From Micromonospora sp. NBC_00389 (GTDB lineage Bacteria; Actinomycetota; Actinomycetes; Mycobacteriales; Micromonosporaceae), in the NCBI RefSeq assembly GCF_036059255.1, contig NZ_CP107947.1, positions 3,596,001 through 3,660,000 of the forward strand: 64,000 nucleotides of DNA, in the 5' to 3' direction. Below are positions 9,080 through 17,978 of the stretch, in pieces; within the stretch, counting starts at the first letter, position 1; the number at the start of each line of letters is the position of its first letter. The position numbers and the translations under genes are program-made. A model generated the notes under the pieces. It was not told the DNA's origin and did no database searches. It worked only from the letters and a program-made list of their open reading frames with translations.

Positions 9080-10374
9080 CTGGCGACGAGGAGTTCGACG
9101 ACCTGTGGGACGACGACGCCGAACCGGTGCGGGACGACGGACGGGCCCGCAGCTTCCCGGCCTTCGCACCGGACCGGCGGATCGGCCGGACGTTCGCCGC
9201 CACCTGGTGGGGCACCGCCTGGATCGACGCCATGGAGCGGGCCGCGCTCGACCGTGGGCAGCTGAGCCGGGGGCGCCGGTACGCGCTCGCCGGTCAGGTC
9301 GGCCCGATCACCGTGAGTCCGGGCCGGATCTCCGCCCCGGTCCATGACGGCGACCCGGACCGTCCGCACGACACCGTGGTGCGCGTCGGCCCGCTCTCCG
9401 AGCGCCAGTGGGACCGTCTGCTCGACGCGCTCGCCGCGAAGGCCGGCCACATCGCCGCCCTGCTCGACCGGGAGATGCCGCCCGAGCTGGTCAACACCGC
9501 CGAGGACGCCGGGGTACGCCTGCTGCCCGGCTACGGCGACCTGGAACCGGAGTGCGAATGCCCGTCCTGGGACCAGCCCTGCCGGCACGCCGCAGCGCTG
9601 GCCTACCAGACGTCCTGGCTGCTCGACCGCGACCCGTTCGTGCTGCTGCTGATGCGCGGGCGGGCCGAGACCGAGCTGGTGGAGGAGCTGCGCCGGCGCA
9701 ACGCCCGGCGGCACATCGCGGTGGCGGACGCCGCCGCCCCGGTCGGCACCCCGGCGGAGGAAGCCTGGGCCGCCGCCCCGGCGCCGCTACCTGCACCGCC
9801 CGCGCCGGTACCCGGCGCACCGCTGGCGCTCGCCCCGATCCTCGCCGGACACTCCGCGCCCGGCGTCGATGCCGAGGCGCTCGGGCTGCTCGCCGCCGAC
9901 GTCGCTTCCCGGGCCCGGCACCTGCTCGCCGCCACCCGCGCGGAGCTGCTCGCGCCGGAGCCCGACGCCTGGCCGAACGCCGTCCGGCTGGCCGCCAGCG
10001 TGCCGCGCTCGCCGGCCGTCGAGCGGCTCGCCGAGGCCAGCGGGCGAGCGGCAGAGCTGCCCCGGGCCGTCCGGGCCTGGGAGTACGCCGGTCCGGCCGG
10101 CGTGGCCGCCCTCGACGCGGTGTTCACCCCGCCGCCCGAGGTGACCGCCCGAACCACCGCGGCGCTGCGTGCGGTGGTGGACGGCGACGTGAAGTCCTGG
10201 CGCAACCGGTGGACCGTCGGCCGGGACGTGCAGTTGCGCCACGGCCCGGACGGACGCTGGTATCCGTTCCGGCGCCGCGCCGGTGCCTGGTGGCCAGCGG
10301 GCCCGCCCCGCACCGATCCGACCGACGCCCTGCTCGACCTGCCGCCCGAGGGGTCCGACACCGAACGCCGGTGA
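9076..10374 (+). CDS. SWIM zinc-finger protein partner of the SNF2 helicase
   Basis: This is a 432-residue protein with a SWIM zinc finger of the form CxC-x6-CxH near residues 160-171 (CECPSWDQPCRH). The N-terminal ~150 residues (TWWGTAWIDAMER, RGRRYA) are typical of SWIM proteins found next to SNF2 helicases in actinobacteria. The C-terminal half is Ala/Pro-rich and helical. SWIM fingers bind nucleic acids or proteins. The GTGA overlap with the helicase gene implies that the two products are made together and probably work as a complex. The exact role is unknown. A second, shorter SWIM protein is encoded at 25471-25977. Confidence 0.85.
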   Translation: MTGDEEFDDLWDDDAEPVRDDGRARSFPAFAPDRRIGRTFAATWWGTAWIDAMERAALDRGQLSRGRRYALAGQVGPITVSPGRISAPVHDGDPDRPHDTVVRVGPLSERQWDRLLDALAAKAGHIAALLDREMPPELVNTAEDAGVRLLPGYGDLEPECECPSWDQPCRHAAALAYQTSWLLDRDPFVLLLMRGRAETELVEELRRRNARRHIAVADAAAPVGTPAEEAWAAAPAPLPAPPAPVPGAPLALAPILAGHSAPGVDAEALGLLAADVASRARHLLAATRAELLAPEPDAWPNAVRLAASVPRSPAVERLAEASGRAAELPRAVRAWEYAGPAGVAALDAVFTPPPEVTARTTAALRAVVDGDVKSWRNRWTVGRDVQLRHGPDGRWYPFRRRAGAWWPAGPPRTDPTDALLDLPPEGSDTERR

Positions 10375-10460
10375 CGTACCCGCTGCCCCCGCGGGCCGCC
10401 GGTGCCCCTGCCGGCGTTCGACCAGGCGCAGGTGCGGGACTCCGACCGGACAGGCGGCGT

Positions 10461-10484
10461 GCCCCGGTGACCGATCACCGGGGC
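10461..10484. terminator. Bidirectional terminator hairpin between convergent genes
   Basis: A perfect 10-bp stem (GCCCCGGTGA / TCACCGGGGC) with a four-base loop lies between the SWIM gene stop (10374) and the end of the minus-strand protease (10495). It can serve both directions. Confidence 0.75.
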
Positions 10485-10494
10485 GCGCCACGGA

Positions 10495-12104
10495 TCAGCC
10501 GGCGGGGCGCAGCACCCGGCCCGGTCCGGCGGCGTTGTCGGCGGCGGCCTGGCTGCGTTGGGTGCCGGTGACGCAGACGTCGTCCCCGGCGTACGCCTCG
10601 CGCCACACGTAGCCGGCGACGCAGGTGTGCGGCCCGTACGGTCCGTTGACCCAGCGGCTCGCGGCGGCCGCGTTGTCCGCGAGCACCTGGGAGCGGGTCG
10701 CGCCGGTCACGCAGACGTAGTCGGACTGGTCGCCGTCGCGCCAGACGTACCCGCTGACGCAGCTGTTCGGGCCGAACACCAGCCGGGCGGGATTGCGCCG
10801 CGACGCCGCGGCGGCGTTGTCGGCGGCGGCCTGGCTGCGCTGCGTGCCGGTGACGCAGACGTGGTCCCCGGCGTACGCCTCGCGCCACACGTAGCCGGCG
10901 ACGCAGGTGTGCGGCCCGTACGGTCCGTTCACCCAGCGGCTCGCCGCGGCGGCGTTGTCCGCCCACACCTGGCTGCGGGTGGCGCCGGTAACGCAGACCA
11001 GGTCACCGGGGCGGGCCTCGCGCCACACATACCCCTGCAGGCAGCGGTTGACCACATCGGTGGTGACGGTCACCGAGGCGGCATTGCCGGAGACCCAGTT
11101 CACGCCGATCTGCACACCGTTGGCGTTGACCGACTGCGTCGGCCCGCCGCCGGGCCCGGTACGGAGCAGGGTGGGGGTGCCGTTGCGGACCTCATGCAGC
11201 AGCACGGTGTCGCCGGGGATACCGGCGCTCCAACCGGTCTTCCGGCGGAACTCGATGGTGTAGTAGTGGAACAGGTCGGCCGGGTCGAACGGGATCCGGA
11301 TCAGTTGCGGGCCACTCGCGGCGGGCACCTCCAGCGGCGCCATGGTGAGGGTGCGCGATCCGATGCCGTCGGCGGCCATGGTGAAGATCCGGTTCTTGGG
11401 CAGCCAGCCCAACTCGTCGCGGTGGGGCCCGTTGAGCCCGACCGCGCTGGTGCCGTAGTTCGCGGTGCCGAAGGCGTAGATGTGCATGGCGCTCATCTCG
11501 TCCCACGGGTCGTCGTACTCGCCCGGCTGGGACCATGGCGCGTTCTGGTACGTGGTGTCGTTGGACAACGAGTGTCCCAGTTGTAGCCGTGCAGCATCTC
11601 GTGCGCGGCGAAGCCGACGTTCCAGGCGCCCGGGTCGAGCAGCACCCGGCCACCGGCCGCACCCGAATCCACCCAGTCGTTGAGCATGACCGCGATCCGG
11701 TTCCCGGCGGGCACCGCGTAGCCGGCGGTCGCCGCGGTGTCCACGCAGCGCTGGATCCGGGTCCACCGGTCGATCGACTGGAACTGCGCCAGCGTGTACG
11801 GCATGGTGTACCAGCCTCGAACGACCGAGCCCGCCAGCGACACCCGCCCGCCGGACTGGTCGGCCAGGTAGTCCGCCACCCCGCCGGTGCCGATCCCGGC
11901 CGCGGTGAGGAAGTTGGCGAAGTGCGACGGCGGTTGCGGCTCGGCCGGCTTGTCGCTGAACTTGCACAGCAGCACCGACCAGGCGGTCGCGTTGCGGATC
12001 GGGCTGGCGGTCGCCGGGGCGGCCGGCAACGCCACCGCGCCCAGCACGGTGCAGGCGAGCGCCACGGCCGACGCGGCGACCCGACGGAGGATTCTGGACT
12101 TCAC
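10495..12104 (-). pseudogene. Secreted metzincin-like metalloprotease with C-terminal Cys repeats, frameshifted
   Basis: The GTG start at 12104 has a GGGAG upstream and gives a signal peptide ending near AAPATASP. The first frame reads a protease domain up to HEMLHGYN and stops at 11493. The second frame resumes at once with LGHSLSNDTTYQN and runs to 10495. Joining them at about 11580 with one extra base restores HEMLHGYNLGHS, a metzincin zinc motif HExxHxxNxxH. A DEMSAM stretch, a candidate Met-turn, follows 20-30 residues later. The restored protein would be about 536 residues and ends in four Cys-containing tandem repeats. As written, the gene cannot make an active enzyme. It is either a recent pseudogene or a sequencing error that dropped one C in a CC pair. 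Confidence 0.8.
10516..11046 (-). repeat. In-frame tandem repeats encoding Cys-pair modules
   Basis: Four repeats of about 44-50 residues follow the pattern C-x2-GYVWREA-x2-GD-x-VCVTG-x2-RSQ-x3-ADNAAAASR. They alternate in an A-B-A-B arrangement, and the two-repeat unit has a DNA period of about 282 bases with near identity between 10545-10680 and 10827-10962. Each module has two Cys, probably a disulfide. The high DNA identity indicates a recent duplication or gene conversion. Confidence 0.85.
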
Positions 12105-12251
12105 TCGTGCGCTCCCATCCCTGCGGCCCGGCCGACCCGGCCCTGAGGTCCACATCGGAGCACCAGGTGTGATCGGATGGGCACTTTCAGTCGCGTTGGC
12201 GACGGGCCGGAATCCGACTTCACGTTCCCGCGCAATGTCGGGCGTCGCCGT

Positions 12252-12264
12252 TAGGCTCGGCGAC
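12252..12264 (+). promoter_or_regulatory. -10 element for a leaderless GTG start
   Basis: The TAGGCT hexamer at 12252-12257 lies seven bases before the GTG at 12265. Transcription would begin at or next to the start codon. No good -35 hexamer or ribosome-binding site is visible. Confidence 0.6.
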
Positions 12265-13359
12265 GTGGTGGTGCACCAGCTCGATCGGGCGCAGGCGCGG
12301 CGGATCGCCGTCCGGGCCCAACTGCTGGCCGCCCAGCGGCCGACGGACCTGCTGACCGTGGTGCGTCAGCTGACGCTGTTGCAGATTGACCCGACGGCCG
12401 CCGTCGCGCCGAGCGCCGACCTGGTCGCCTGGAGCCGACTCGGCTCGTCGTACCAGCCAGCCGAGTTGCGGCAGGCGCTGGAGCGGGACCGGACGCTTTT
12501 TGAGCACCAGGCGATGGTGCGGCCGATGGACGATCTGCGGCTCTATCTCGCCGCCATGGCGACCTGGCCCAGTTACGAGCGCCCGCGCGAGTGGCTGCGC
12601 GCCAACGACTCGTTCCGCCGGGACGTGCTCGACCTGCTCGGCCGCTCCGGGCCGCTGCTCTCGCGCGACATCCCGGACACCTGCGTGGTGCCCTGGCCGT
12701 CGTCGGGGTGGACCAACAACCGCAACGTCACCCAGATGCTGGAGTTCCTGGTCCTGCGGGGAGAGGTCGCGATCGCCGCCCGCCAGGGCCGACAGCGCCT
12801 CTGGGACGTGGCGGAGCGGGTCTACCCAACAGGCACACCCGTCGTCCCACTAGAGCAGGCGCACCGACTCCGCAACGAGCGGCGGCTGCGGGCGTTGGGC
12901 ATCGCGCGGGAGAAGGCGGTGACTGTCCCCGGCGAGCCGGCGGAGGTCGGTGACGCCGGTGAACCGGCGGTCGTCGAGGGCGTCCCGGGCGTCTGGCGGG
13001 TCGACCCGGCTGCGCTCGGGCAACCGTTCACCGGGCGTACCGCCGTGTTGTCGCCCTTCGACCGGCTGGTGCACGACCGGGTCCGCCTCGCGGACCTGTT
13101 CGAGTACGAGTACGTCCTGGAGATGTACAAGCCGAAGGCCAACCGGCGGTGGGGCTACTTCGCGTTGCCGATCCTGCATGGCGACCGGCTGGTCGGAAAG
13201 GTCGACGCCACGGCCGACCGCCGGCGCGGCACGCTCACGGTGCACGCCATCCACGAGGACGTGCCCTTTACGCCGGAGGTGACCCGGGCCGTGCACGACG
13301 AGCTGCACGACCTCGCGTCCTGGCTGAAACTGACCGCTGAGGGCCTGCGCAGCGGGTGA
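12265..13359 (+). CDS. Winged-helix DNA glycosylase, AlkX/YcaQ type
   Basis: This 364-residue protein is of the HTH_42 family, whose studied members remove alkylated bases and unhook interstrand crosslinks. The catalytic Gln motif reads QID at residues 40-42 (LLQIDPTAAV). That is the QxD form of E. coli YcaQ/AlkX rather than the QxQ form of AlkZ. Other family marks are EHQAMVRPMDD (about residue 80), SSGWTNNRNVTQMLEFL (about 150) and SPFDRLVHDR (about 265). The GTG at 12265 is chosen because homology starts there and a TAGGCT -10 box sits just upstream; GTGs at 12268 and 12271 are also possible. It may protect against DNA-damaging metabolites. Confidence 0.85.
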   Translation: MVVHQLDRAQARRIAVRAQLLAAQRPTDLLTVVRQLTLLQIDPTAAVAPSADLVAWSRLGSSYQPAELRQALERDRTLFEHQAMVRPMDDLRLYLAAMATWPSYERPREWLRANDSFRRDVLDLLGRSGPLLSRDIPDTCVVPWPSSGWTNNRNVTQMLEFLVLRGEVAIAARQGRQRLWDVAERVYPTGTPVVPLEQAHRLRNERRLRALGIAREKAVTVPGEPAEVGDAGEPAVVEGVPGVWRVDPAALGQPFTGRTAVLSPFDRLVHDRVRLADLFEYEYVLEMYKPKANRRWGYFALPILHGDRLVGKVDATADRRRGTLTVHAIHEDVPFTPEVTRAVHDELHDLASWLKLTAEGLRSG

Positions 13360-13392
13360 TCGCCGGGCCCCGTGGCCCCGGCGATCACCCGC
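13352..13392. terminator. Bidirectional terminator between convergent genes
   Basis: A perfect 16-bp inverted repeat (GCGGGTGATCGCCGGG at 13352-13367, complement at 13377-13392) has a nine-base loop. The left arm contains the stop region of the glycosylase gene, and the minus-strand permease ends at 13400. Confidence 0.8.
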
Positions 13393-13399
13393 TGCCGGG

Positions 13400-14389
13400 T
13401 TACGCGATCCGGCGGACCCGGCGGATGGCCAGGTAGAGCAGGAGCAGCGCGAGGGCGACGAAGATTCCCGTCTCGATGCCCTGGAACAGCCAGAACCGGT
13501 CCGCCGGCTGGTAGAGCTGCCAGTTGTACGCGCCCGGCTCGAGACCCAGTTCGGCGCCGCAGGTCCGACCGTCCGGCCCCTTTCCGCCCGGCGGGCACTG
13601 GATTCGGGTGTCCTCCGCGATCATCGTCCCGTCGGGGTTCCGGACGCCCTGGGCGAGGATCCAGTCCCCCCGGCCCATCTCCGGTGTCCCGTCCCCCTCG
13701 ATCGGGAAGGTCTGGGTGCGGGCGGGCTGGTAGTGCGGTCGGGCCAGGATCGCTACCGCCGCCCGTACGCCGATGAACCCGGCCAGGGTGATGCCCATGG
13801 CGGGCAGCATCCGCTTCCAGACGGTGCCGGCGAAGATGCCGAGCGCCACGGCGAAGAGCGTGTAGCCGATCGGGGCGACGCCCTGGAGGTCGAAGACGAT
13901 CAGGCCGAGTCGGCCCTCCTGGGCGGACTGGGTGAGCGGGTCGACCCACCACGACATGCCCAGGCCGTAGCAGACCGCGAGGGCCAACACGGCGATGCCG
14001 ACCAGCCCGAACTTCACCAGCGCCCAGCGGTTCCGGCCGACGCCCTGGGTCCAGACGAACCGGTGCGTGCCCTGCTCCACCTCCCGGGCGACCAGCGGGG
14101 CGCCCCAGAACAGGCCGACCAGCACCGGCAGCGTGATCAGCAGCACGGCCACCAGGTTGAGGCTGCCGTAGCGGTTGCTGAAGCGGTGGAAGGCGGCGTC
14201 GCAGCCGTCCCGTGTCGCCGCCGCCAGGTTCGGGTCGTTCAGTTGGCGTACGCACTCCGTCAGCCCGAGGTCGGCGAAGCTGTGCCGCATCGACAGGCCG
14301 ATCGGCACCATCAGGGCGGCGAGCGCCGCGAACCCCAGCAGGGTGAAGAGTGCCTGCTTGCGGTGTTGCCGCCAGGTCAGCCAGATCAT
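13400..14389 (-). CDS. ABC-2-like exporter permease of the GntR-linked transporter
   Basis: This 329-residue membrane protein has about six hydrophobic segments. It starts with MIWLTWRQHRKQ, the usual opening of actinobacterial permeases encoded beside a YtrA-type GntR regulator. A large extracytoplasmic loop of about 90 residues (roughly 215-300) contains two Cys (IQCPPGGKG and RTCGAE), possibly disulfide-linked. The start overlaps the stop of the ATPase gene by four bases (14386-14389). It is the last gene of the gntR-ATPase-permease operon. The substrate is unknown; related systems respond to cell-envelope antibiotics. Confidence 0.85.
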   Translation of the reverse strand: MIWLTWRQHRKQALFTLLGFAALAALMVPIGLSMRHSFADLGLTECVRQLNDPNLAAATRDGCDAAFHRFSNRYGSLNLVAVLLITLPVLVGLFWGAPLVAREVEQGTHRFVWTQGVGRNRWALVKFGLVGIAVLALAVCYGLGMSWWVDPLTQSAQEGRLGLIVFDLQGVAPIGYTLFAVALGIFAGTVWKRMLPAMGITLAGFIGVRAAVAILARPHYQPARTQTFPIEGDGTPEMGRGDWILAQGVRNPDGTMIAEDTRIQCPPGGKGPDGRTCGAELGLEPGAYNWQLYQPADRFWLFQGIETGIFVALALLLLYLAIRRVRRIA

Positions 14390-15276
14390 GCCGGCACCCC
14401 CCACTCGCTGTGACTGGTCTGCGTGTTGCCGTCCGCCAGGTAAGCCAGGATGACGTCCTCCAGGCCGACCTCGCGCACCGTCCAGGCCGGATCGGTGACC
14501 GGACCGTCGGCGCGGACGAGCAGCGTGGACTGTCGGTCGGTGTGGCTGGCCCGGATGACGGCGGCGACGCCCCCGATCGGGCCGCCGTCGTGCCGCGGGC
14601 CGACCAGCTGCCGGTGCCCGGCGACCAGGTCGTCGACCGCGCCGGCGAGCTGCACCTGGGCGGCGTTGAGCACGATCAGGTAGTCGCAGACGCGTTCCAG
14701 GTCGGCCAGCAGGTGCGAGGAGAGCAGGACGGTGGTCCCGGAGTCCGCCACGCTGCCCATCAGCGACTGGAGGAACTCCCGCCGGGCCAGCGGGTCGAGG
14801 CTGGCGACCGGCTCGTCGAGCAGCAGCAGCCGGGGCCGCTTGGCCAGCGCCAGGGCGAGCGCCACCTGGGCGCGTTGCCCGCCGGAGAGTTTGCCGACCG
14901 GCCGATCTGGCGGTATGCCGAGCTGGGCCAGCCGGTTGCGGGCCAACTCGGCGTCCCACCGCCGGTTCAGCTTGCCGCCGGCGGTGACCAACTCGGCTGC
15001 GGTGAAGTCCCGGTACAGCGGGGTGTCCTGTGCGACGAAACCGATGTCGGCCAGGCCCTCCGTGTCGCCGTACGGCGATCTGCCGAACACCCGTACCGCT
15101 CCCGCGTCGGGCTTGAGCAGCCCGACGGCCAGGTGCAGCAGCGTGCTCTTGCCGGCACCGTTCGGCCCGACCAGCGCGGCGATCCGGCCGGCCGGCAGGT
15201 GCAGCGAGCAGTCCCGCAACGCCCAGGTCCTGCCGTACCGCTTGCCCAGCTGGTCGGCCTCCAAGACCATGTCCAT
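14386..15276 (-). CDS. ABC transporter ATP-binding protein of the GntR-linked exporter
   Basis: This 296-residue ATPase has Walker A (GPNGAGKS, about residue 36), signature (LSGGQRAQVALALALA, about 133), Walker B (LLLLDEPVASLD) and switch His (SSHLLADLERV) all intact. A C-terminal extension of about 90 residues is present. The ATG at 15276 has a GAGAGGA-like site upstream; an ATG six bases later is possible. It overlaps the permease gene by four bases and follows the GntR gene at a distance of about 90 bases. It should energise the exporter whose expression the GntR protein controls. Confidence 0.88.
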   Translation of the reverse strand: MDMVLEADQLGKRYGRTWALRDCSLHLPAGRIAALVGPNGAGKSTLLHLAVGLLKPDAGAVRVFGRSPYGDTEGLADIGFVAQDTPLYRDFTAAELVTAGGKLNRRWDAELARNRLAQLGIPPDRPVGKLSGGQRAQVALALALAKRPRLLLLDEPVASLDPLARREFLQSLMGSVADSGTTVLLSSHLLADLERVCDYLIVLNAAQVQLAGAVDDLVAGHRQLVGPRHDGGPIGGVAAVIRASHTDRQSTLLVRADGPVTDPAWTVREVGLEDVILAYLADGNTQTSHSEWGVPA

Positions 15277-15364
15277 CCTCTGTCCTCTCGTTCCGTTCAC
15301 GCCACCGCCTCGCGGTGGCGCGAGCGCTGGCTGCTGTGCCTGATGGTTCGCACGCTGTGCTCGC

Positions 15365-15772
15365 TCACGCGGGCTCCTTCTGTGGGGCTTCGTCGGCGAG
15401 GGTGGCTCGCAACGTGGTCTCCACCAGGGCGACGACGTCCTCGGCCGTGAGGCCGGCGGCCTGCGCCCGGTGCAGCCACGCCACCAGGTCTTCACGCAGC
15501 TCGGCCTGGTTGGGCAGGGAAGCGCCGGCCAGGGTGCGCTGGACGAACGTCCCCACCCCGGGTCGGCCACCGACCAGACCCTCGATCTCCAGCTCCCGGT
15601 ACGCCTTCAGCACCGTGTTCGGGTTGATCGCCAGCGACTGCGCGACGTCCCGGACCTTCGGCAACTGGTCGCCCGGCACCAGCAGGCCGACCCGCAGCGC
15701 CTGTTTCACCTGCTGCACGAGCTGCATGTAGGTGTTCACCTTCGACCGGCTGTCCAGCACAAACTCGATCAC
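15365..15772 (-). CDS. GntR-family regulator, YtrA subfamily
   Basis: This short 135-residue GntR regulator has a wHTH spanning residues 10-75 (YMQLVQQVKQALRVG, PKVRDVAQSLAINPNTVLKAYRELE, GVGTFV) and a small helical C-terminal dimerisation region of about 50 residues. That size is typical of YtrA-type repressors. The GTG at 15772 is chosen because AAGGA lies eight bases upstream and homology starts with IEFVLDSRS. It heads the operon with the ABC genes at 14386-15276 and 13400-14389 and likely represses it by binding the palindrome at 15793-15810. Confidence 0.88.
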   Translation of the reverse strand: MIEFVLDSRSKVNTYMQLVQQVKQALRVGLLVPGDQLPKVRDVAQSLAINPNTVLKAYRELEIEGLVGGRPGVGTFVQRTLAGASLPNQAELREDLVAWLHRAQAAGLTAEDVVALVETTLRATLADEAPQKEPA

Positions 15773-15792
15773 TCGAGACGATCCTTCCTGTT

Positions 15793-15810
15793 GTCCTACG
15801 ACAGTAGGAC
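15793..15810 (-). promoter_or_regulatory. Probable autoregulatory operator of the GntR/ABC operon
   Basis: A perfect inverted repeat GTCCTAC-N4-GTAGGAC lies about 20 bases before the GntR start codon. On the minus strand an AT-rich TATTAG stretch directly precedes it, so a bound repressor would block the promoter. Confidence 0.6.
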
Positions 15811-15992
15811 TAATAGACAGCTTCATCGGGAGCCCCACCGCTGTCAAGGGCGGCACCGCAAGTCCCCCCGAACGGGCGAGTCCTCGGGCCTGGTCGGCGG
15901 TGCTGGCACCGGTAGGCCACACCTTGGCCCCGACGGGTCAGCCGCCTGGGAAGGGACGGACACGCGATCCGTGCCGGACGGGGAGGTGTTCG

Positions 15993-17264
15993 ATGGTCAC
16001 CAACGAACTCATGGTGTCGACGGCGACGCCGCTGCAGGTCGCCCGCGCCCGGGGCCGGGTACGCGGCCGGCTGATCCTGCTCGGCCCGGCGTTCGTCGCC
16101 GCTGTCGCCTACGTCGACCCCGGCAACTTCGCCACCAACTCCGCCGCCGGCGCCCGCTACGGCTACCTGCTGGTCTGGGTCGTGGTGGTGGCCAACGTGA
16201 TGGCCATGCTGGTGCAGACACTCACCGCCAAGCTGGGCCTGGCCACCGGGCGCAGCCTGCCCGAGCTGTGCCGGGAACGCCTGCCCCGGCCGGTGAACCG
16301 GATGATGTGGGTGCAGGCGGAGCTGGTCGCGATGGCCACCGACCTGGCCGAGGTGATCGGCGGCGCGGTCGCCCTGTACCTGCTCTTCGGCATCCCCCTG
16401 CTGCCCGGCGGGATCATCATCGGCACCGCCGCGTTCGCCGTGCTCGCCCTGCGCTCGCGCGGGTTCCGCGCCTTCGAGATCGCCATCGCCGTGCTGCTCG
16501 GCGTCATCGTCCTGGCCTTCGCCGCGAACCTGCTCGCCGCCGGCTCCGACCCGGGCTCCGCCATGGCCGGCCTGGTGCCCCGGCTCCAGGGCACCGACAG
16601 TGTGTTGCTCGCCGCCGGCATCCTCGGCGCCACCGTCATGCCGCACGTCATCTACGTGCACTCCGCGCTGACCCGCGACCGCATACCCGCCGCCGACGAC
16701 ACGGAGCGCCGGACCCTGTTCCGTGGCCAGCGCACCGACGTGCTGCTCGCCCTGACGGCGGCCGGCGCGGTCAACCTCGCCATGCTGCTGATCGCCGCGG
16801 CCAGCTTCCGCGGCGGCGGCCCGGCCGGCGCGGACAGTCTGGAGGGGGTGCACGCCGGCCTCGGCCAGACCATCGGCACCGCCGCCGCCGCGTTCGGCTT
16901 CGCGATCGCCCTGCTGGTCTCCGGGCTCGCCTCCACCAGCGTCGGCACCTACGCCGGCGAGGTGATCATGCAGGGCTTCCTGCGCCGCCGGGTCCCGCTG
17001 CTGCTGCGCCGGCTGGTCACCCTGGTGCCCGCGCTGGCCGTGCTCGCCATCGGCCTCGACCCGACCCGTGCCCTGGTGCTGTCGCAGGTCATCCTCAGCT
17101 TCGGCATTCCGTTCGCGCTGATCCCGGTGGTCGCCTTCACCCGGCGCCGCGACCTGATGGGCAACCTGGTCAACCACCCGCTCACCACCGTCGCCGCGTC
17201 CCTGGTGGCCGTCCTGGTCGTCGCGCTCAACGCCTTCCTCCTCTGGCGGGTCGTCGCCGGCTGA
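15993..17264 (+). CDS. mntH: Nramp-family divalent metal transporter (MntH-like)
   Basis: This 423-residue membrane protein has about eleven hydrophobic segments. The metal-site motifs are intact: DPGN in helix 1 (about residues 41-44) and Met in the helix-6 MPH motif (about residues 216-218). The Met indicates a transition-metal (Mn/Fe) transporter rather than an Nramp-related Mg or Al carrier. It imports divalent cations with protons. The ATG at 15993 has GGAGG at 15982-15986. It is divergent from the GntR/ABC operon, with a 220-base intergenic region between them. No MntR or Fur-like box was recognised. Confidence 0.9.
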   Translation: MVTNELMVSTATPLQVARARGRVRGRLILLGPAFVAAVAYVDPGNFATNSAAGARYGYLLVWVVVVANVMAMLVQTLTAKLGLATGRSLPELCRERLPRPVNRMMWVQAELVAMATDLAEVIGGAVALYLLFGIPLLPGGIIIGTAAFAVLALRSRGFRAFEIAIAVLLGVIVLAFAANLLAAGSDPGSAMAGLVPRLQGTDSVLLAAGILGATVMPHVIYVHSALTRDRIPAADDTERRTLFRGQRTDVLLALTAAGAVNLAMLLIAAASFRGGGPAGADSLEGVHAGLGQTIGTAAAAFGFAIALLVSGLASTSVGTYAGEVIMQGFLRRRVPLLLRRLVTLVPALAVLAIGLDPTRALVLSQVILSFGIPFALIPVVAFTRRRDLMGNLVNHPLTTVAASLVAVLVVALNAFLLWRVVAG

Positions 17265-17385
17265 GCAGGTCGGGCGGGTCGCGACCAGAGCGTGTAGGCC
17301 GGGCCGGAGCGGGTACCGCGTTCGGGCTGGTCGGGGGCGTGATCCGGCGACGAGCCGAGGTGCCGTACTGCGGAAGGGTCCTGCC

Positions 17386-17970
17386 GTGGGGTCAAGCCGG
17401 ATTGGGTGGTTGGCCGGAAGCCGGGTGCGAGCGGATCCGGCCGGCAGCCGGCCGCTGACCAGGCTCGCCACGGCGGGCCTGGCGGCGCAGGCGTTCTTCG
17501 AGCTGGGCGCCGGCGTCGGCATGCCGGCGGCCGCCGTCCTGGGCCCGGTGCCCGCCGCCGGGCTGTGGGCACTCGGTACCGGAACGCTGTGGCGGACGGC
17601 CGGCAACCGCCCGGCATCCGCCGATGCGGTCTTCGCCGTCTGCAACGGCGTCGGGCTGGCCACGGTGCTCGCCCAGCTGCGCGGCTGGCCGCGCCGGCGG
17701 ACCCGGCTGGGCGTGCCCTGGCTGCGCGAGTACGAAGGGCTGGGGCCGGAGCTGATGCGGTTCTACAATCCGATCCTGTACGTGTCGGGTGCGGCCGCCC
17801 TGGCCGCGTCGCTGCGGGAGAACCGCTCGGCGCCGCGCTACCTGCCGCTGCTGGCGCTCGGCCTGGTGCCGCTGTTCATCGTGACCCAGCACGCCGAGCA
17901 CTGGCGGTTGCGCGAGGTGGCCCGCCGCCGCCCGGGCTGGTGGAACCGCAGGCTGTGGCAACTGGACTGA
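17386..17970 (+). CDS. Conserved membrane protein of unknown function
   Basis: This 194-residue protein has about four hydrophobic segments (roughly residues 27-50, 52-70, 125-145 and 150-168) and a basic C-terminal tail with several Trp. No family was recognised. The GTG at 17386 has GGAAGGG about eight bases upstream. It is separated from the Nramp gene by 121 bases and is convergent with the small acidic protein at 18009. A Tyr/Glu-containing loop (LREYEGLGPEL) precedes the third hydrophobic segment. Confidence 0.65.
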   Translation: MGSSRIGWLAGSRVRADPAGSRPLTRLATAGLAAQAFFELGAGVGMPAAAVLGPVPAAGLWALGTGTLWRTAGNRPASADAVFAVCNGVGLATVLAQLRGWPRRRTRLGVPWLREYEGLGPELMRFYNPILYVSGAAALAASLRENRSAPRYLPLLALGLVPLFIVTQHAEHWRLREVARRRPGWWNRRLWQLD

Positions 17971-17978
17971 ACCGTCTC

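Noticed and set aside
10516..11046. Repeat array as a CRISPR candidate
   Set aside because: The repeats are long, in frame and contiguous, without unique spacers; they encode protein modules.
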